64,000 bases of DNA from Phytophthora hibernalis (GCA_012656075.1 JAAKBF010000121.1:150526-214525), one strand, 5' to 3'. Positions 24,330-36,515 are shown, numbered from the stretch's first letter. Made by a program: numbers and translations. The notes: a model not told the origin generated them from the sequence alone.

Positions 24330-24472
24330 ATTAATCTCTTATATCAAAAGCAGTCGTGTTTAGAGGCATGAACCTCACCAGTCAATTGACTTGGTAGTAC
24401 ACACGCTTATCGGTAGCGCTTGCAAATATTAGCATTACAAAGCGAGAAACACCTCGTAAGGCCACTAGGGAG
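24330..24472. repeat. Direct repeat copy B, interrupted by a gypsy LTR
   Basis: It matches 21966-22113 and ends exactly at ...CACTAGGGAG, where the LTR begins with TGTAACGGG. Copy A continues past this point with AAAATTACCCC, so the gypsy element appears to have inserted here. Confidence 0.8.
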
Positions 24473-24769
24473 TGTAACGGGCTAGTCTGTAGTTACATAT
24501 GAAGGTAGATCTATATAGGTTGATATTGAAAGTAGATACGAAGACACGGCTAGCGTGTGCTTCGTTGTCATTCTCTGATTGGCTGAAAGTGGAGAGCCAT
24601 TTCAGCCAATCGGATGGCAATTAGCATTTGAGTGGCCCCGACGGGCCCTCTCCTAAATCAGAGTTTAATTTGCCACAAAGGCCATACTACGACTCAGTCT
24701 TCTGAGTCCTTCGACGCTTCCTCGCATCAATAGTGTAAGCTAGATAACGGACACACCTGGCCCGTTATA
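24473..24769 (+). mobile_element. Gypsy 5' LTR followed by a primer-binding site
   Basis: The segment starts TGTAACGGGCTAG and ends GGCCCGTTATA, a short inverted match typical of LTR ends. TGGTAGCAC at 24772-24780 can pair with a tRNA 3' end and would be the primer-binding site. No second copy of this LTR was seen in the window, so the element is truncated. Confidence 0.6.
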
Positions 24770-24837
24770 CCTGGTAGCACTTAGTAGTCCTTCCTACGAC
24801 CAAGATCAAGATGCGTCAAGTATTGGACCCTGAAGGC

Positions 24838-26300
24838 ATGGGGATAACCCTTGAGCATGGAAGCTATCCCACCTCACGCGGATCGAGTGAGAAGCTCTCC
24901 AACGCCTCGCCGACGTGGCCAGCGAGGCCGTTGTCGCCACGCTGCTGAGTTCGGCGACCGCAGAATCGCAGCGTCAGGCCTAAGCGCTCATGGAACGCGA
25001 GCTTACCGAAGCAAAACGGCGGATACAGACCCCTTCGCGTTCCACGAAGGGAGATGTTATCAAGATCGAGACGTCCGCGTATTCCGGAGTCGGACAAGAC
25101 CGCCTCCCGCTGAATCGCTGGTTCCGAGAGATCAACATTGTGATTGCCTCGTGACTGCTCGAGGCCGAGTCAGCAAATGTGAACTTCTTAGTTTCACGAC
25201 TGGTTCGGCAAAGCCAAAGAGTGGGCGCTTGGCCAGCTCGTAGTCGACGCCGCTGCGTTCCCGACTCTGGATGTCATTCAGGTTACTTGCGCCTTGCATT
25301 TAAGCCCCCGCAAGATGAGTCCCGTATGCGCGCGAGCTTCTTCGCGCTCCGCCAAGAAAGATGTCAATGCGTGACTATGTCCAGCAGACACGCCACTTGA
25401 TTTCGTGCATCATCACAAATCCTGTCGACGTGCGACTGAAATTCATGTCTTCATCTTCGGAATGCGTGAGGTATGACGCGATACTGCCTCACGCGAGCGG
25501 GCTGAAGACCCTCGAAGCTGCCTTCGCCCTCGCGCTGCGCGAGGACTAAACGGTCGCGTCTTCATATGTGCGGGCGCTGAAGCCCGAGGATCGGGTTTCG
25601 GAACCCGAGCCTATGGTTATTGAGGCGAAGTCGAGGTCAACTACCTCGACTTCTCGACGCTCCCGTGGCAGCAACAACAGCTGTCGTCAGCTGACGTGCT
25701 TCCGTTGTCGACAAGTCAGGTCACCGTGCAGCAGTGTGCCGAGTACCGGCTCCTGTCCTAGCGAGCGTTGAGACTATCGGCCATCCCGATGACAACTTCT
25801 CGGTCGCTCACCCAAACGGCCGAGACCAGTAGGTGCGGGGTGCCCCACTGGCTGGAATGGAGGCCCCGCCCCGTTGATAACCGGCCGTCCTAGCCCCCGT
25901 GCTACATGCACACTTCAATCGCACCACCACGTCGGGCGACAACAGGCCGATCCTCGTTAGTCTTCACGTTGCAACTTCATTCGTGCGAACTGCCGCGCGC
26001 TCCTTCCTCCGCATGTGCGAGTTCGCGAGGATTGGGCGAGATCGTCGACAAGCTAGCTGACGGCAAGACATACCGCGCTCCTCGCTGAGATGTTACCCTT
26101 CCGTACACATTCGACGAGTTCCGCAGCAATGATGACTTCCTGGTAATCGCGATGAACTATGCGTTCGACTGCATGCTCGAAATGCCGTGTCTTGTCCGCT
26201 ACCAGCCAGAGATTGACTGGTTAGCCCGATCGGTTCGGTGTCGGGTTGGGTTTGACGTTAGCGAGGTGTTCACTCACCTCCTCGTCGCCCCGACACCCCA
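24838..26300 (+). pseudogene. Ty3/gypsy gag and aspartic protease remnant
   Basis: Gag-type sequence reads REINIVIASRLLEAESANV (about 25120), NFLVSRLV, MSMRDYVQQTRHLISCI (about 25361) and LKTLEAAFALALRED (25500-25549). A protease-to-RT linker follows, with DKLADGKTYRAPR (about 26050) and DDFLVIAMNYAFDCMLEMP (about 26130-26190). The frame changes many times and stops occur. No reverse transcriptase or integrase follows before the next LTR-like sequence, so this copy cannot be autonomous. The assignment rests on gag and linker motifs common in oomycete gypsy elements. Confidence 0.6.
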
Positions 26301-26753
26301 TGTCTCCGTCGTGGACAGATCTGCCACGACACCACCCTGTGGTGTTGCTTTTGGGGCGCTTGGTCGTCAGTCGGCAAGGTTGCCTTTGCTGAAGGAAAGT
26401 GACCGGCGTGCCCTGATTGGCAGATTACATCCCCCGCGCCACAGTGACCACTGCAGTTTAGTGACCGAGGCCTTGGTCGGGTATAATAAATTAGCGTTTA
26501 AACCCTTTTTTGTACCCATGTCAGTCTTGTACCCTCGGACTTATAGAGCCTGGTACGGGATTACATAAGGGATCTGTTCACACTGGATATTTGTATTTAC
26601 GTATAAGTCTAGCTATAGGATTGACTACAGAGCCTCTCAGAGCCATAGATCGACAGAAATAAATCAGCAGTCTTCCCCCAAGTCACCAAGGGATAAGTCC
26701 GTCTTCGGTAAGTCTAGCTAGCTTATCTTAGGGTCTGGATACTCTCGGTTTGT

Positions 26754-27201
26754 GGGATACCAGTCAACGAACTCAATGTACATTGAACCGAGGGTTTGTT
26801 GCTGGTCAGTCAAGAGATTAGAGTGGCCGAGTGTTGGGAGCGACTGGAAGCGTCGTTCGCCCTTTATTATAGTGGAACCGAGTGTTCCATACATATTTTA
26901 CTACCCGGCGAGGTTTTACCTTGGCAAACCCGTATTAGACAGCCGGTACCCTTCCTTCTGAGGGACTGCGGGGTTCGCGCGAAAGCGCGATATTGCATCC
27001 TAGCCTTAGCCCGGGCTAGTGGTGCAGGTTATTGGGTTGACCTAGGTGTACAGAGGGTTCACGTCCAACCCGGTGTAAGAGATCGTTCCTGGTCTTCAGG
27101 GTTAATCCAACGCTCGTTGACTGGACACGGGGAGGCGAGTGTTGTGGATGGGACTCATACCGTTCGGTAGTGAGAATTTCTGCGTGATCCTACACGACAA
27201 C
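26754..27201 (+). mobile_element. Probable LTR of a second gypsy element
   Basis: The stretch begins TGTGGGAT and ends with ATCCTACA about 7 bp before a strong primer-binding site. The terminal inverted match supports an LTR, but no second copy was found, so both ends are provisional. Confidence 0.4.
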
Positions 27202-27219
27202 TGGTGCCGCGACCCGGGA
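27202..27219 (+). promoter_or_regulatory. tRNA primer-binding site of gypsy element 2
   Basis: TGGTGCCGCGACCCGGGA begins with TGG (pairs with the CCA end) and continues with GACCCGGGA, as expected for the complement of a tRNA acceptor and T-stem. It lies about 95 bp before the gag start. Confidence 0.65.
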
Positions 27220-27311
27220 TTGGGAGTGAGATCCTGTGTGTCTTGGTTGTATATAGGTTCTTACCCTAACGAGTATTCGAGAGAGACAAGAGAAGAAGAA
27301 GAAGAGATAAG

Positions 27312-29411
27312 ATGGCGAGAGGAGCGAAGTCAGCCGTACCAGAAACGCCGATGAAGTCAAGCGGTGGGCGCACCGAGGGTTAGGAGCCGTCCGATCCAAC
27401 ACTCGCGACCCCAAGTACTTTGGAGTCGATCAACGAGCGTTCGGACAGCTTCGACGAGCGGATGGACTACTCAGAAGCCAAAGAAAATGACGAAGATGAA
27501 TACCTGGAAGAAGCGATAGTGATGTCCGAGGTTTCGGAAGCCGCTACCGTCTCAGCGGGACGTAGCGGAGGGGTGAGTCGCTCGCGCGAAGCTCACCGAG
27601 GAGTTGAACGAAGTGGCTGGTCCTGAACCAGCTCACGAGGACAATGAAGATGGACTCGGCGATCTCCGATCGCTGACGATAACCGCCAGTCGGCCTCCAG
27701 TTAATGGGGACACTCCGATCGCCAACAAGGTTTTGGGAAGATGCATGGAGAGGTGATGATGACGAAGAGCAAGAGGATGCGGGCCTTTGCGCCAAAATCA
27801 TTTCGACAAACTGTGTAGATAGAATTCGAGGCGGAATTGGTCGTCCCAGTGGAATCGTGGAGCATCCAGCAGGTGGCCGAGGACACAGTGCAACAGTTCC
27901 GAGCAATGGGTTGCGATCCTTAAGCGCTGCCCACCGAGGCCGACTTTCAAGATTGGGCGATTGAAGAAGCCTCGCTTTTATTGCGCAAGTGGAAGCCGAC
28001 AATCCGGACGGTTTTCGGTGTACCTGAGCCGATCTCCAACCGTCGGACGAGCCTCCCACGCACGGCTGAGGGGCTGGATTCATCACGAATCCGCTACCGA
28101 CAACTCCCGGGCGTCAGCCCGAGAGGTCGGTCGGCACGGGTATGTTCTCGGCGAAGGGAACCGCTTCGGCGTATTTTTAAGATTCGCACAAGGTAACGCC
28201 TCGGTCAGCGGACCGTATTGAGCGGCTGGCGAAAGGTTTTGAGAGTACACGGACCACTCCGACGGCAGACCAAAGTATAGGTCAGACGACGAGCCGACGT
28301 TTCGATGTCCACGATGACTCTTCGGACGACAACTGGTTCGACGTGGAAGATAAAGGGGTGCCGTGACCGGAGAATGGACACGCCAAATCCGAGAGCTCAG
28401 CTCGATGGAGAACCAGAGTTCCACACCGAGGATTGAAATCGCCACGCACCTCCCGTTGAGTAACATCACGACATATCTTGGCCTCCTAGATAAGAGCGAC
28501 GATGCAATGGAACCGAGCCTTCATCTACGAGATGAATGGAACACATACGTCACCGAATGAATGGTGCATAACGTACGAGCTGAGCTTCCAAGATGGCGCC
28601 CTGCATTGGTACTGACAACTCCCGCGAAAGCCGAGACGAACGTCGAAATTATTGAGTGATGCGTTGATCAAGTACTACTGTTCCCGATTTAATCAATCGG
28701 CGAAAGCACGGTACTACTCGGCGACGCGTGAAGAGAAGGAACATGTTTGCGACTATCTGAACAGGCTAAATTTTTACGCCAGGAACGCTGGGGTACAATT
28801 TGAGCACGTAGGTCGTGGGGCCAAGGATCATGTTGGAACACTTTCTCGATACGTGCGAAGACCGAGCCTTGGAAGAACGTCTGTGTCACGTGTAGGTCAA
28901 GAATATTCACGACCTGGAAGACATGATAAATGATATCCTTTGACGCCGCGAGCGGAAAAGGACGCGAGCCCTCGGAGCGACGCCCCAAGGGCCAGGATGA
29001 TATTCGTCGCCGTGACGATGGACGCTCCGAGGATTCGCGGAACCCCTACTGGCGTGACCGAGAGGATGGTCGTCGTCGGGAAGAACGGTATCGGGATGAC
29101 AACCGACGTCGAGACGATCGCCAAAACCGACCGAGGATTACTCTCGCTGAGGAACTGACAGACATGGTCGCTGCGTTGAATGTGGACGGCTCGGTCGACC
29201 CGCGAGGGAACCTGCAGAGGCATCGAGTGGAGGGTATGATGATACCGAGGGTTACGATACGGAGTACTACCTAACAGGGGCGACCGAGGCTCGGACAGGT
29301 ACTCGCCGAGTTCTGCTGACCACTGTACTTAATCCCGTGTCCTCCACCAATGGGTGGACAACAGCGCGCGAACGCTTTTACGGGTCGCCGAGGCAAAAGC
29401 TTCTTGACTGA
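27312..29411 (+). pseudogene. Gag of gypsy element 2, frameshifted
   Basis: Gag forms the retrotransposon particle. The likely start is the ATG at 27312 (MARGAKSAVPETPMKSSGG). Recognisable parts are an acidic segment (27420-27540), SWSIQQVAEDTVQQFRAMG (about 27850), the gag core FNQSAKARYYSATREEKEHV and CDYLNRLNFYARNAGVQF (28690-28800), and an Arg/Asp-rich tract RRREERYRDDNRRRDDRQN (29065-29125). The expected zinc knuckles after the tract were not found, and reading ends at 29411. At least six frame changes are needed. The core motif is one I recognise from oomycete gypsy gag proteins. Confidence 0.6.
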
Positions 29412-30377
29412 AAGTGTTACGGCACCCGGGCTATCCGACGTATCGACTCGCCGAGTTCGGCAAGATTTCTTCTTCGCGCGTAGCAAGAGACACCCTACCC
29501 CGGACCGACCTATTCTCTTGGCGCTACAAGTCAACACCCTACAAGCTATTCCTCTCGGGTGTCAACGGCAGGCATAATCCAACCCGTGCAGGGACTTACC
29601 GGAGAGGTTTACACTTGTCTTGGACTTAGAAAATTCTGCTTTGTTAGTTCTGTTATCTTCTGGGGACCTGAAAGGTCCTTTTCTTGGTTTCCTACATGTC
29701 CTTTACAAATATCAAATAAAATGGAGTCGTTTCAACCTCGTCCGAAATCCAGTAGATGCCCCTTGAGCTCAGCCTCTGTCTGTTGGCACGTTCCCATACG
29801 ATCTTCTAGTATGCGGTGGTCGTAATGGATCTCAGTCGACCATTCAGGCGAGCTCCGTGTCTCTCCGGCGTCTGCGCCGCCGCCTGGTGTCGACTATTGA
29901 GCCCGGCTATTATCCGGACAACCGTATCCGGAAGATCCACCGAGTCGGTACCGGGAACTTCGGTTCCTAAGTTCCCACTGGGTCGTACTGTTGATCTCGG
30001 CTCCTTAGACTCGGCTCGGACTCCTTTTACCGTAAGCTTCTGGTCCTAAGACCGCGCTTTTGTGGGCATAGCCGAGTCACTACCGTGCATCATCATTCCT
30101 AAGGATCCACTGCTCCTAGGTCAGGATGGTCCTAGTTGAGGCGTGTGCCGAAACTCGAAATTACTACTCCACAACTGCCCGGTTATGATGCGAGCCGGGC
30201 TGTTGAGCGTTAAAACCTTGTTCAGTCACCTTCCATCTTGTGCCAGACCACACCGTTGGCAGTCGTTAAACTGCCAGATGTCTCCCCCTTGGTTCGTGTT
30301 CTTCCTGGGGTTATTGGGAGGCGCTCGTACTGACTTGTGGTTTTCCCCAGACTGTCACATTCTCTCTTCCTCCGACC
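29412..30377. other. Spacer after the gypsy gag
   Basis: About 960 bp without a supported gene. No reverse transcriptase, RNase H or integrase motif is visible, so the pol part of gypsy element 2 is missing. Confidence 0.4.
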
Positions 30378-33031
30378 ATGTTGTCACCTCAACGAGATGA
30401 GGGTCCGTCCGCCGAGTCGGGGTTAGTGGGACCAGCGCTTCTGGTGTCAGCATTGGTCGGGAGAACTCGGCCATTAATCTGACAACTTCCCTGGAGACTG
30501 GTTCTGATTCTGAACCACTCTCTCGCACGCGCCCTCCTCGTTCGTTGAGTCCACCAGGCGACACCACTTCGGACGCTATGCATCAGTCGGACTCGGCAGA
30601 ACGAGTGAGCCTTGCCTCTCTCGAGACTCTTCTACACGAGGAAATTACCCAACGTCGGGCTCAGAACGCCGACTTAGCTCGTCTGATCGGATTCGGGCTA
30701 ACTCGGCCTCCTGAGCTGTCGAACCGCATCCCCGTCACGCCGTACTTAATTTTTAACGTACCGAGCAGATATTGGACGCGTTGCGTGACGATTACAAGCT
30801 CGTGGATCAATCGGCGGCGGTAGCCGAGCTTCAAGCCGATCTTCATGCTGCCAGCACAATAAATACTGCTTTGACTCGTCGGCTGGACTCGGCTGCAGTC
30901 TCGATGGTTGAGTTGGAATCCCAGCTTAAAGTGGCCCAGAAGGACCGTGATATCTGGAAGGTCGAAGCCTCTAAATCCTCTCTATTGGCGTCACTTCGCA
31001 AAACTCTAGCTGAGTCGACTGCTGCACTTACCCAAGTGAAGCAGTCTCAGCAAGCCGAAGTCGACTCGGCTTTTTCTCTCGTGGCCGATTTCAGACAACA
31101 AGTCACGGATCGCGATAAGCAGATCGAGTTGCTTCAGAAAGCTATCGCCGAGAAGGATTCAGCTTTCTCTATACTCCAGGGATTGCTTCCAAGCACTTTC
31201 AGCAGCTCAGGAGTCGGCTCGAGCATTGTGTGATGGTACACCCAACCTCTCCGCTTCGCTCGGGCAGTAATCGCTGATCAGCGTGCTGTCATCCTTCGTC
31301 AAAAGCGAGTGATTCAGCGCCAAGGGGTCTTTCCAATGCATGATCCACATATGGCTGCTGCTGCTGGAGGGGTGGAAGCTCCGGGATTTGCTTCAGCCGA
31401 CTTGCTCGTCAATGCTCGTCTTTGCCGGTTATTAGCGGAGAAGTTTCCGGAGATATCCGTCATTCCCAAAGACGAGGCTCGGACCCTCGAGTTAATCCTT
31501 CGTCCTTGCCATGTAGCTTCTTCTTCGGCCCCTGTAGCTTCGTGTGCGTCTTCAACATCTGCGAGGACTCTCACCGCCGTGGTCGACTCGGTTGCTCAAT
31601 CGTCGAGTACAGGTCACGCCCAGGCACGACGGGCTAAGAGTATCGAAGCTCTCCGCCGGACTCCTTTGACCCGGTTGAAGTCCCATGAGCGGTTGCGGCG
31701 ATATGGCAATCCCAAATCTCTTACGGTAGCTTGGTCTCGTAGACGTAAAGTATGCCCACCCATTCAGCCATACTCTCGCCCGCTTCCAGGTGAGGAGGGA
31801 TACGACAGGGTCAATGCCCTGCTAGGGGTCCCGATTCATTCTTAGCTGAGGTAATGGCAATGTCGGACAGCGAAACACTGCATCCTTCAGCTCCAGTATC
31901 CCAGTCTCCGTCTCGGCTCCAATCTCCGCCTCACAATCAACCTCCTAGTGCTGTCACTGGGTATTTTTCGGAAGGCAATGTTCTTTCGACCGGATTCGAC
32001 GGGTATGATTCTCCAGCCCCGCCGAGTGTGACTTCGCCTTCCATGGATAATGCTATGGAGCTGGAGGTTGAAGGCTCCTATCATCTCGCCGAGTATCTAC
32101 CAGCACAGACCATTCAGCAGGATCCTATTGTTACTTTGTCTTCGACTCGCCCGGATGCTAGTGTTGAAAAATTCACCTCGGTGCTTGATCTCGGCGAAGA
32201 TATTTCGAAATAGGTGGACTCGGTTGATGCTGGTCCAATCTCGTCTACTTCGTTGACAACTTCGTCTCCATTGGGTTCGGCTTCAACTCCTAGTTCGGTT
32301 CCAGTGTCGGCTCTATTGGTCAATTCTGACTCGGCGAACCTCCGCAAAGTGACTCGGCTACAGGTTTGTTCCGGCCTACAATCCATGGCTTCAACTCGGC
32401 TAAATCCTCCTGCTGGCTCCGTGGAATTGAAATCACCTTCAGGTCGCCCCTTGCGTATGGCTGCTGCTACTGCTCGTCAAATAAACGCTCAGCTACTGGA
32501 GACTCTTGGCACATCGGATCGGAAGGTGCTTGGACTAAATCACTCGGGTAATCATCAATATTCGGCTTCGCTCAACGCTGGAAGCTCGGCTGCTAATCCT
32601 CTCAAGTTTTCGGATGAATCGTCTGAGGACGTGAATGACTCAGCTGACGCCGATGAAGAGTCTGCTACGGAATCAGTGGACGACGACTCGGGCGCCGACT
32701 TGAACCGAGGTTGGGCGCGTGAAGATTCCTCCCTCATCGGAGTTCAAGAAACGTTTCTCCAGTAGTGACGAAAGTGATACCAACTTGCCTGGGGTTGCTG
32801 GACATTCGACTGGTTTAGTTATCAGCCAAGTGCCACCTCAAGGAAAAATGAGGAGCTATTTGGCTGCTGGTCGTGTACCACCTGGGCCTCCCACTCACGC
32901 TGAGTCAACGAAGAAAACCAAGTCGAGTAAGAAGAATAAGCACAAGCACAAGCATCGACAAGCATCGCCACAAGCATAAGCGTAAACATCGCTCTCCACA
33001 AAAACAAGCGACCTCGCCCGTCATTGCTTAA
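30378..33031 (+). pseudogene. Unknown Ser-rich coiled-coil protein with a basic His/Lys tail
   Basis: I do not recognise the family. From the ATG at 30378 (MLSPQRDEGPSAESG) a Ser/Thr/Pro-rich frame runs, with several single-base shifts, through a clear heptad coiled coil (30770-31200, with LQADLHAASTINTALTRRLD and later QQVTDRDKQIELLQKAI). A Ser-rich central part, an acidic patch (DESSEDVNDSADADEES, about 32615), and a Lys/His-rich end (KHKHKHR type) follow, ending at 33031. One in-frame TAG lies near 32212. Codon use (frequent TCG, CTCGG) differs from the virus genes just beyond. It could be an accessory gene of the gypsy element or a host-derived gene. Its stop is only about 40 bp before the first virus gene. 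Confidence 0.45.
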
Positions 33032-33071
33032 ATATGTCGATTGGCGATCAACGCTAAATGCGTTTCTAAAC

Positions 33072-34164
33072 ATGGTCGAGGGTAGAGGGTTGAAAGTTGC
33101 TCTAGTAGGTAACGCGGATCAGACATTGACACCAAGCACGTATGAGCAAGCTACTGGTGACGTTGAAGCTCGTCATGGCGTTAGAACAGGTCCCAATGAA
33201 GACACGTATGGCAACATGACCATTTCTGATAGCGAAGCTAAGCAGCTCATAACCGAATACTTTCAAGAGCTTCTCGATAGAGAAGTGGAGATTCCATTTC
33301 GCTTGAGGTCGATTGTAAATTCTTAAACGGGGTTAAAAACCATGTGGCCTACTATTTCGGTGAGCCCATGCTTCGTCGCCCACTGAAAATTAGAAATGCG
33401 CAACACAAATCACTCTCCGGTACAGTTTTGCCTGACTTAATGAAGAACATGAGGTGGATGGATACCTTCGAATCGCTGCTAAATGGAATGGAGGATATAT
33501 ACAGAGCTGTGTCGAATATAGATGGTCCGAAAACTGATGCGGAGACGTGGACGGAGGCGAACATTATTCAGAATCTCGAGATATTACGCGCGGTCACTTT
33601 CAATAATGCTGTTGATATCGAGCAACCAAGACCGGAAGCATATGATTACGACGAAAATTACAAAGAGTGCGTGATAAATCGGAAGCCGCGTTTCAGGTCT
33701 ATGAAGAAGCTCTAAAGAGGTTTGAGACAGCTCAAAACGCAGCCAAAATGTCTAGCTCTAAAGCAAATAAGTCAGCGCTCAAGGCAGCACGATCAGCTTT
33801 GAAAGCTACTAAGGCTGTCTACTCGATGAAGTTGAAAACATACACTGAAATGAATCGTCAGAAGGTGGAGGAAGAGGAATGGGAGCATGCTGCCTTTCGT
33901 GCCCATGCCACCCGTTCGGGTCTAAAAGGTCGTGGCTTGAGGGGAGATGGGGTGGCTCCACTTGATGGTGTGATCAGGCGTGGTCGCACGTACAATCTCA
34001 ACGAGATCCAGGGACTAGCTACACCTAGCGCATATGTCTATCGACAGTTGGGGAGTAAGTACATACATCTACCAGATCTAGATGCTAAAACGCTTGTGAT
34101 AGTGCAGCCAAATCGACGAAAATGCGGTCCTAAGTGTAAAATCAGCGATAACCTGCAAACATAA
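33072..34164 (+). pseudogene. Polinton-like virus unknown protein A
   Basis: I do not recognise a function. The reading passes through three frames. Part 1 (33072-33326) reads GPNEDTYGNMTISDSEAKQL; part 2 (33344-33715) is mixed helical; part 3 (33667-34164) has an Ala/Lys-rich helix (SALKAARSALKATKAVYSMK) then a conserved-looking end, RRGRTYNLNEIQGLATPSAY and LVIVQPNRRKCGPK. The small overlap of parts 2 and 3 is consistent with one protein of about 360 residues broken by single-base changes. Its position beside the capsid genes suggests a virion or assembly role, which is inference only. Confidence 0.5.
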
Positions 34165-34176
34165 TCAGGACTCTGG

Positions 34177-34184
34177 TATATAAG
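34177..34184 (+). promoter_or_regulatory. TATA-like element before virus gene B
   Basis: TATATAAG lies 37 bp upstream of the ATG at 34221, in a gap of about 55 bp. Host genes in the window show no comparable box. Similar TATATA words precede the ExoX-like gene (40768) and follow it (about 41121). Confidence 0.45.
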
Positions 34185-34220
34185 CAACACATCGATCAAC
34201 CGTCTTATGATAAGCTAAAT

Positions 34221-34834
34221 ATGGACGATAAAAAGCTATTTAAGGAGATTCTATCCATCACACACCTGCAGTATAATTTCACGACAAGCTCGAGGACCCG
34301 TTAGAGTCTCTTAAAGCAGAGTATGACAAACTCAAGGGAGCTAGATCTTGGTAATGATAACCCAAGCATTATCAAGCAGCTCAAATCTCTTAGTGTAGAT
34401 ATGTAGACCAATCGACTTATTTCAAATTCAGAGTTTAAAGATATTATAACTCGTTTTCTATAAACGAAACCAGAGATTCCCCGCCATCTTTGATTGCTCA
34501 CGAGATGTTCTTCTTCAATCCAAGTATTATATCCAGCTCGGGCGGACGTTATGGTGATAATGCCAATCTCAATGTTGCTGAACTTAAATCCATCATGAAG
34601 AATCTGATCATCCACGAGCGACCCCAGCAAACACAGACATCCGTTTTATGGGCTACAGATCTCGATAAAAATATTAAGATAACCGATGTCGGTACGCAGA
34701 CGACAGGAGGACGAGTGTGGGTTTACAAACCATCTAAAAAAGAAGGCTTCCATGAAGACCTTCGCTATCTAACTGATAGTCACCTTAGAGCTACGCAGAT
34801 CTTGGAAGAACAGATGGAGTGGACGAGGCCTTAA
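34221..34834 (+). pseudogene. Polinton-like virus unknown protein B
   Basis: It starts MDDKKLFKEILSI and continues through KAEYDKLKGARS, SIIKQLKSLSVDM, and NVAELKSIMKNLIIHERPQQ to ILEEQMEWTRP. It carries two or three single-base changes (near 34290, 34350, 34460) and one in-frame TAG at 34404-34406. The predicted product is helical and hydrophilic, without a known motif. A TATA-like box lies just upstream. It sits between unknown gene A and the leftward fibre gene, converging with the latter. Confidence 0.45.
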
Positions 34835-34910
34835 GTTCTTTGATCTCCTTAAGAAGATGCTGAATTACACGCATATTATAAATTGATATCATTGAGTAGT
34901 TGACGCTCAT

Positions 34911-36416
34911 TTATTTGTTTGCTGGTTCCAAGATAGGATCACTTCCTTCTTTCATCCCCTCTCGTTCGTTAATAGAAATTAAGTTAACAAGACCAGCTCT
35001 GGCTACATGCTGGGCTAATAAATCGCATTCGGAATTGGTTTATTCCCTGATGCGATCCAATTATAGCATTGTGGCTTCAGATCGTACAGAGGTAGCACGT
35101 CTTCTAATTCGGTCTCTACGATATCATTTTTAATCTCTTATCGGATAGCGTAACGAGATTACTGCATGATATGTACCCAGCTGATTTAATGCTAGTCGAA
35201 TATGCAACAGGACCCAGTGCTCCAGTAGTCATATTTGATTGGACCCCTGTTGAAAAACCATGCTCCCTCCGGCTCCATATGTCGTAGAGGTAGAACCACC
35301 CACATGTAGATCCTGTTGTATTGATGCCAACACGTTTAGTCGTATTCAGGGTCATTAATCGCTGATTAGAGGTCATGATACCCCGTTATGAGCCGTGTAA
35401 CTACCAAAAACGGAACAGCTCCAGTCATTCGCGGCTTGTATTTGCATCTTACATGGAGTAGACGCTTGATCCGACCATTGTTGTGCTATGCTCCAAATGC
35501 TACCGCCATCTGACCAAACGCTTTTGTCTCCTTTGACCGCTATCGGACCGTTAAATGAGTACATAGCCCCATCGTAGTAGCTCGAATCATAAAAGCAGAT
35601 ACGGCTAGTATACGGAGCTGAATTATTAGGGACCATTGCTAGAGCTCGCTTCCAGCCGTGTCGACAGATACAGTCGTGCATCATTCGTTCCTACCAAAGC
35701 TCTAGCATTGCTTGTATGTACACCTCCTGGGATTAGATGAACACCAAAACGAGTATTCTGCTGAACGCCGCTAATCGTCTGATAACAATCGATGTTAAAG
35801 CACTTAACAGTGGATGAGCAGAGCCCTCCCACATAATTTATCAGGTTACATCCTCCGAGGATGTTTTTGACTCCATACGGATTAGAACTATCCCCGAATA
35901 GTTTTGCGTTACAGCCAACGTTGATAATATTTGAAGCACCCGAGTCACTGGAAGCTGGTATAGTTAGAGTTGACACATTGATGAGTGATGGTAACCCCGA
36001 AAGAAAGGGCTCAGATCATAATTCAATCCTGATTGATAGTAGCTAGTCGCATTGATGTAGCTGCCTGATCCTAGAAGACTGCTAGATCTGCTAGATCCAG
36101 TCAGGTTAAGCGAACCATTTATCGTCAATCCTGTCGGAGTACGAAGCGAGGTGATTCCTGACTGCGTTGCTGTTGATAAGGGTCCTTAGGTTTTGTGCTT
36201 TCATCTACGGGTAGATAAAAGCACCAACGCACTATTATTAGTAGCCGTGCCTGGACTAACACCACTCAGGTAAGTTAGACGGTAGTCATTTTTGCCAATA
36301 TATAGGGTCTGCGCGTATTTGTACGTTAGATACCCACTAAAATCGAGCGAAAGGTAGAAAGTAGGGTTATAGGCTGTTGATATAAATGTAGGTGGTGGAT
36401 ACCTGAAACCACTCAT
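34911..36416 (-). pseudogene. Virus fibre/spike protein with S74-type intramolecular chaperone
   Basis: Fibres of this kind bind the host surface; the C-terminal S74 domain folds the trimer and then cuts itself off. The start at 36416 reads MSGFRYPPPTFISTAYNPTF. The body is Ser/Thr/Gly/Asn-rich with beta-repeat character (SGASNIINVGCNAKLFG; RICFYDSSYYDGAMYSFNG). Near 35131-35160 the self-cleavage motif LSDKRLK is present with its Ser and Lys, following SAGYISCSNLVT, and the tail contains LLAQHVARAGLVNLIS. Several stops and frame changes interrupt the gene. The SDKRLK context and its place near the end make the S74 assignment fairly strong. It is transcribed against its neighbours. Confidence 0.6.
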
Positions 36417-36515
36417 GATCGATTTTGTCTAGAGCTACATAGATCAAGCGATATTGTTAAACGATCATGGTCGCTCTTAGGCAGAAGTCAAGTGATCCAA
36501 GCAGACCTTAGAGGA

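Noticed and set aside
26030..26200. Complete gypsy protease or reverse transcriptase
   Set aside because: Only linker motifs remain; no YxDD box or integrase acids follow.
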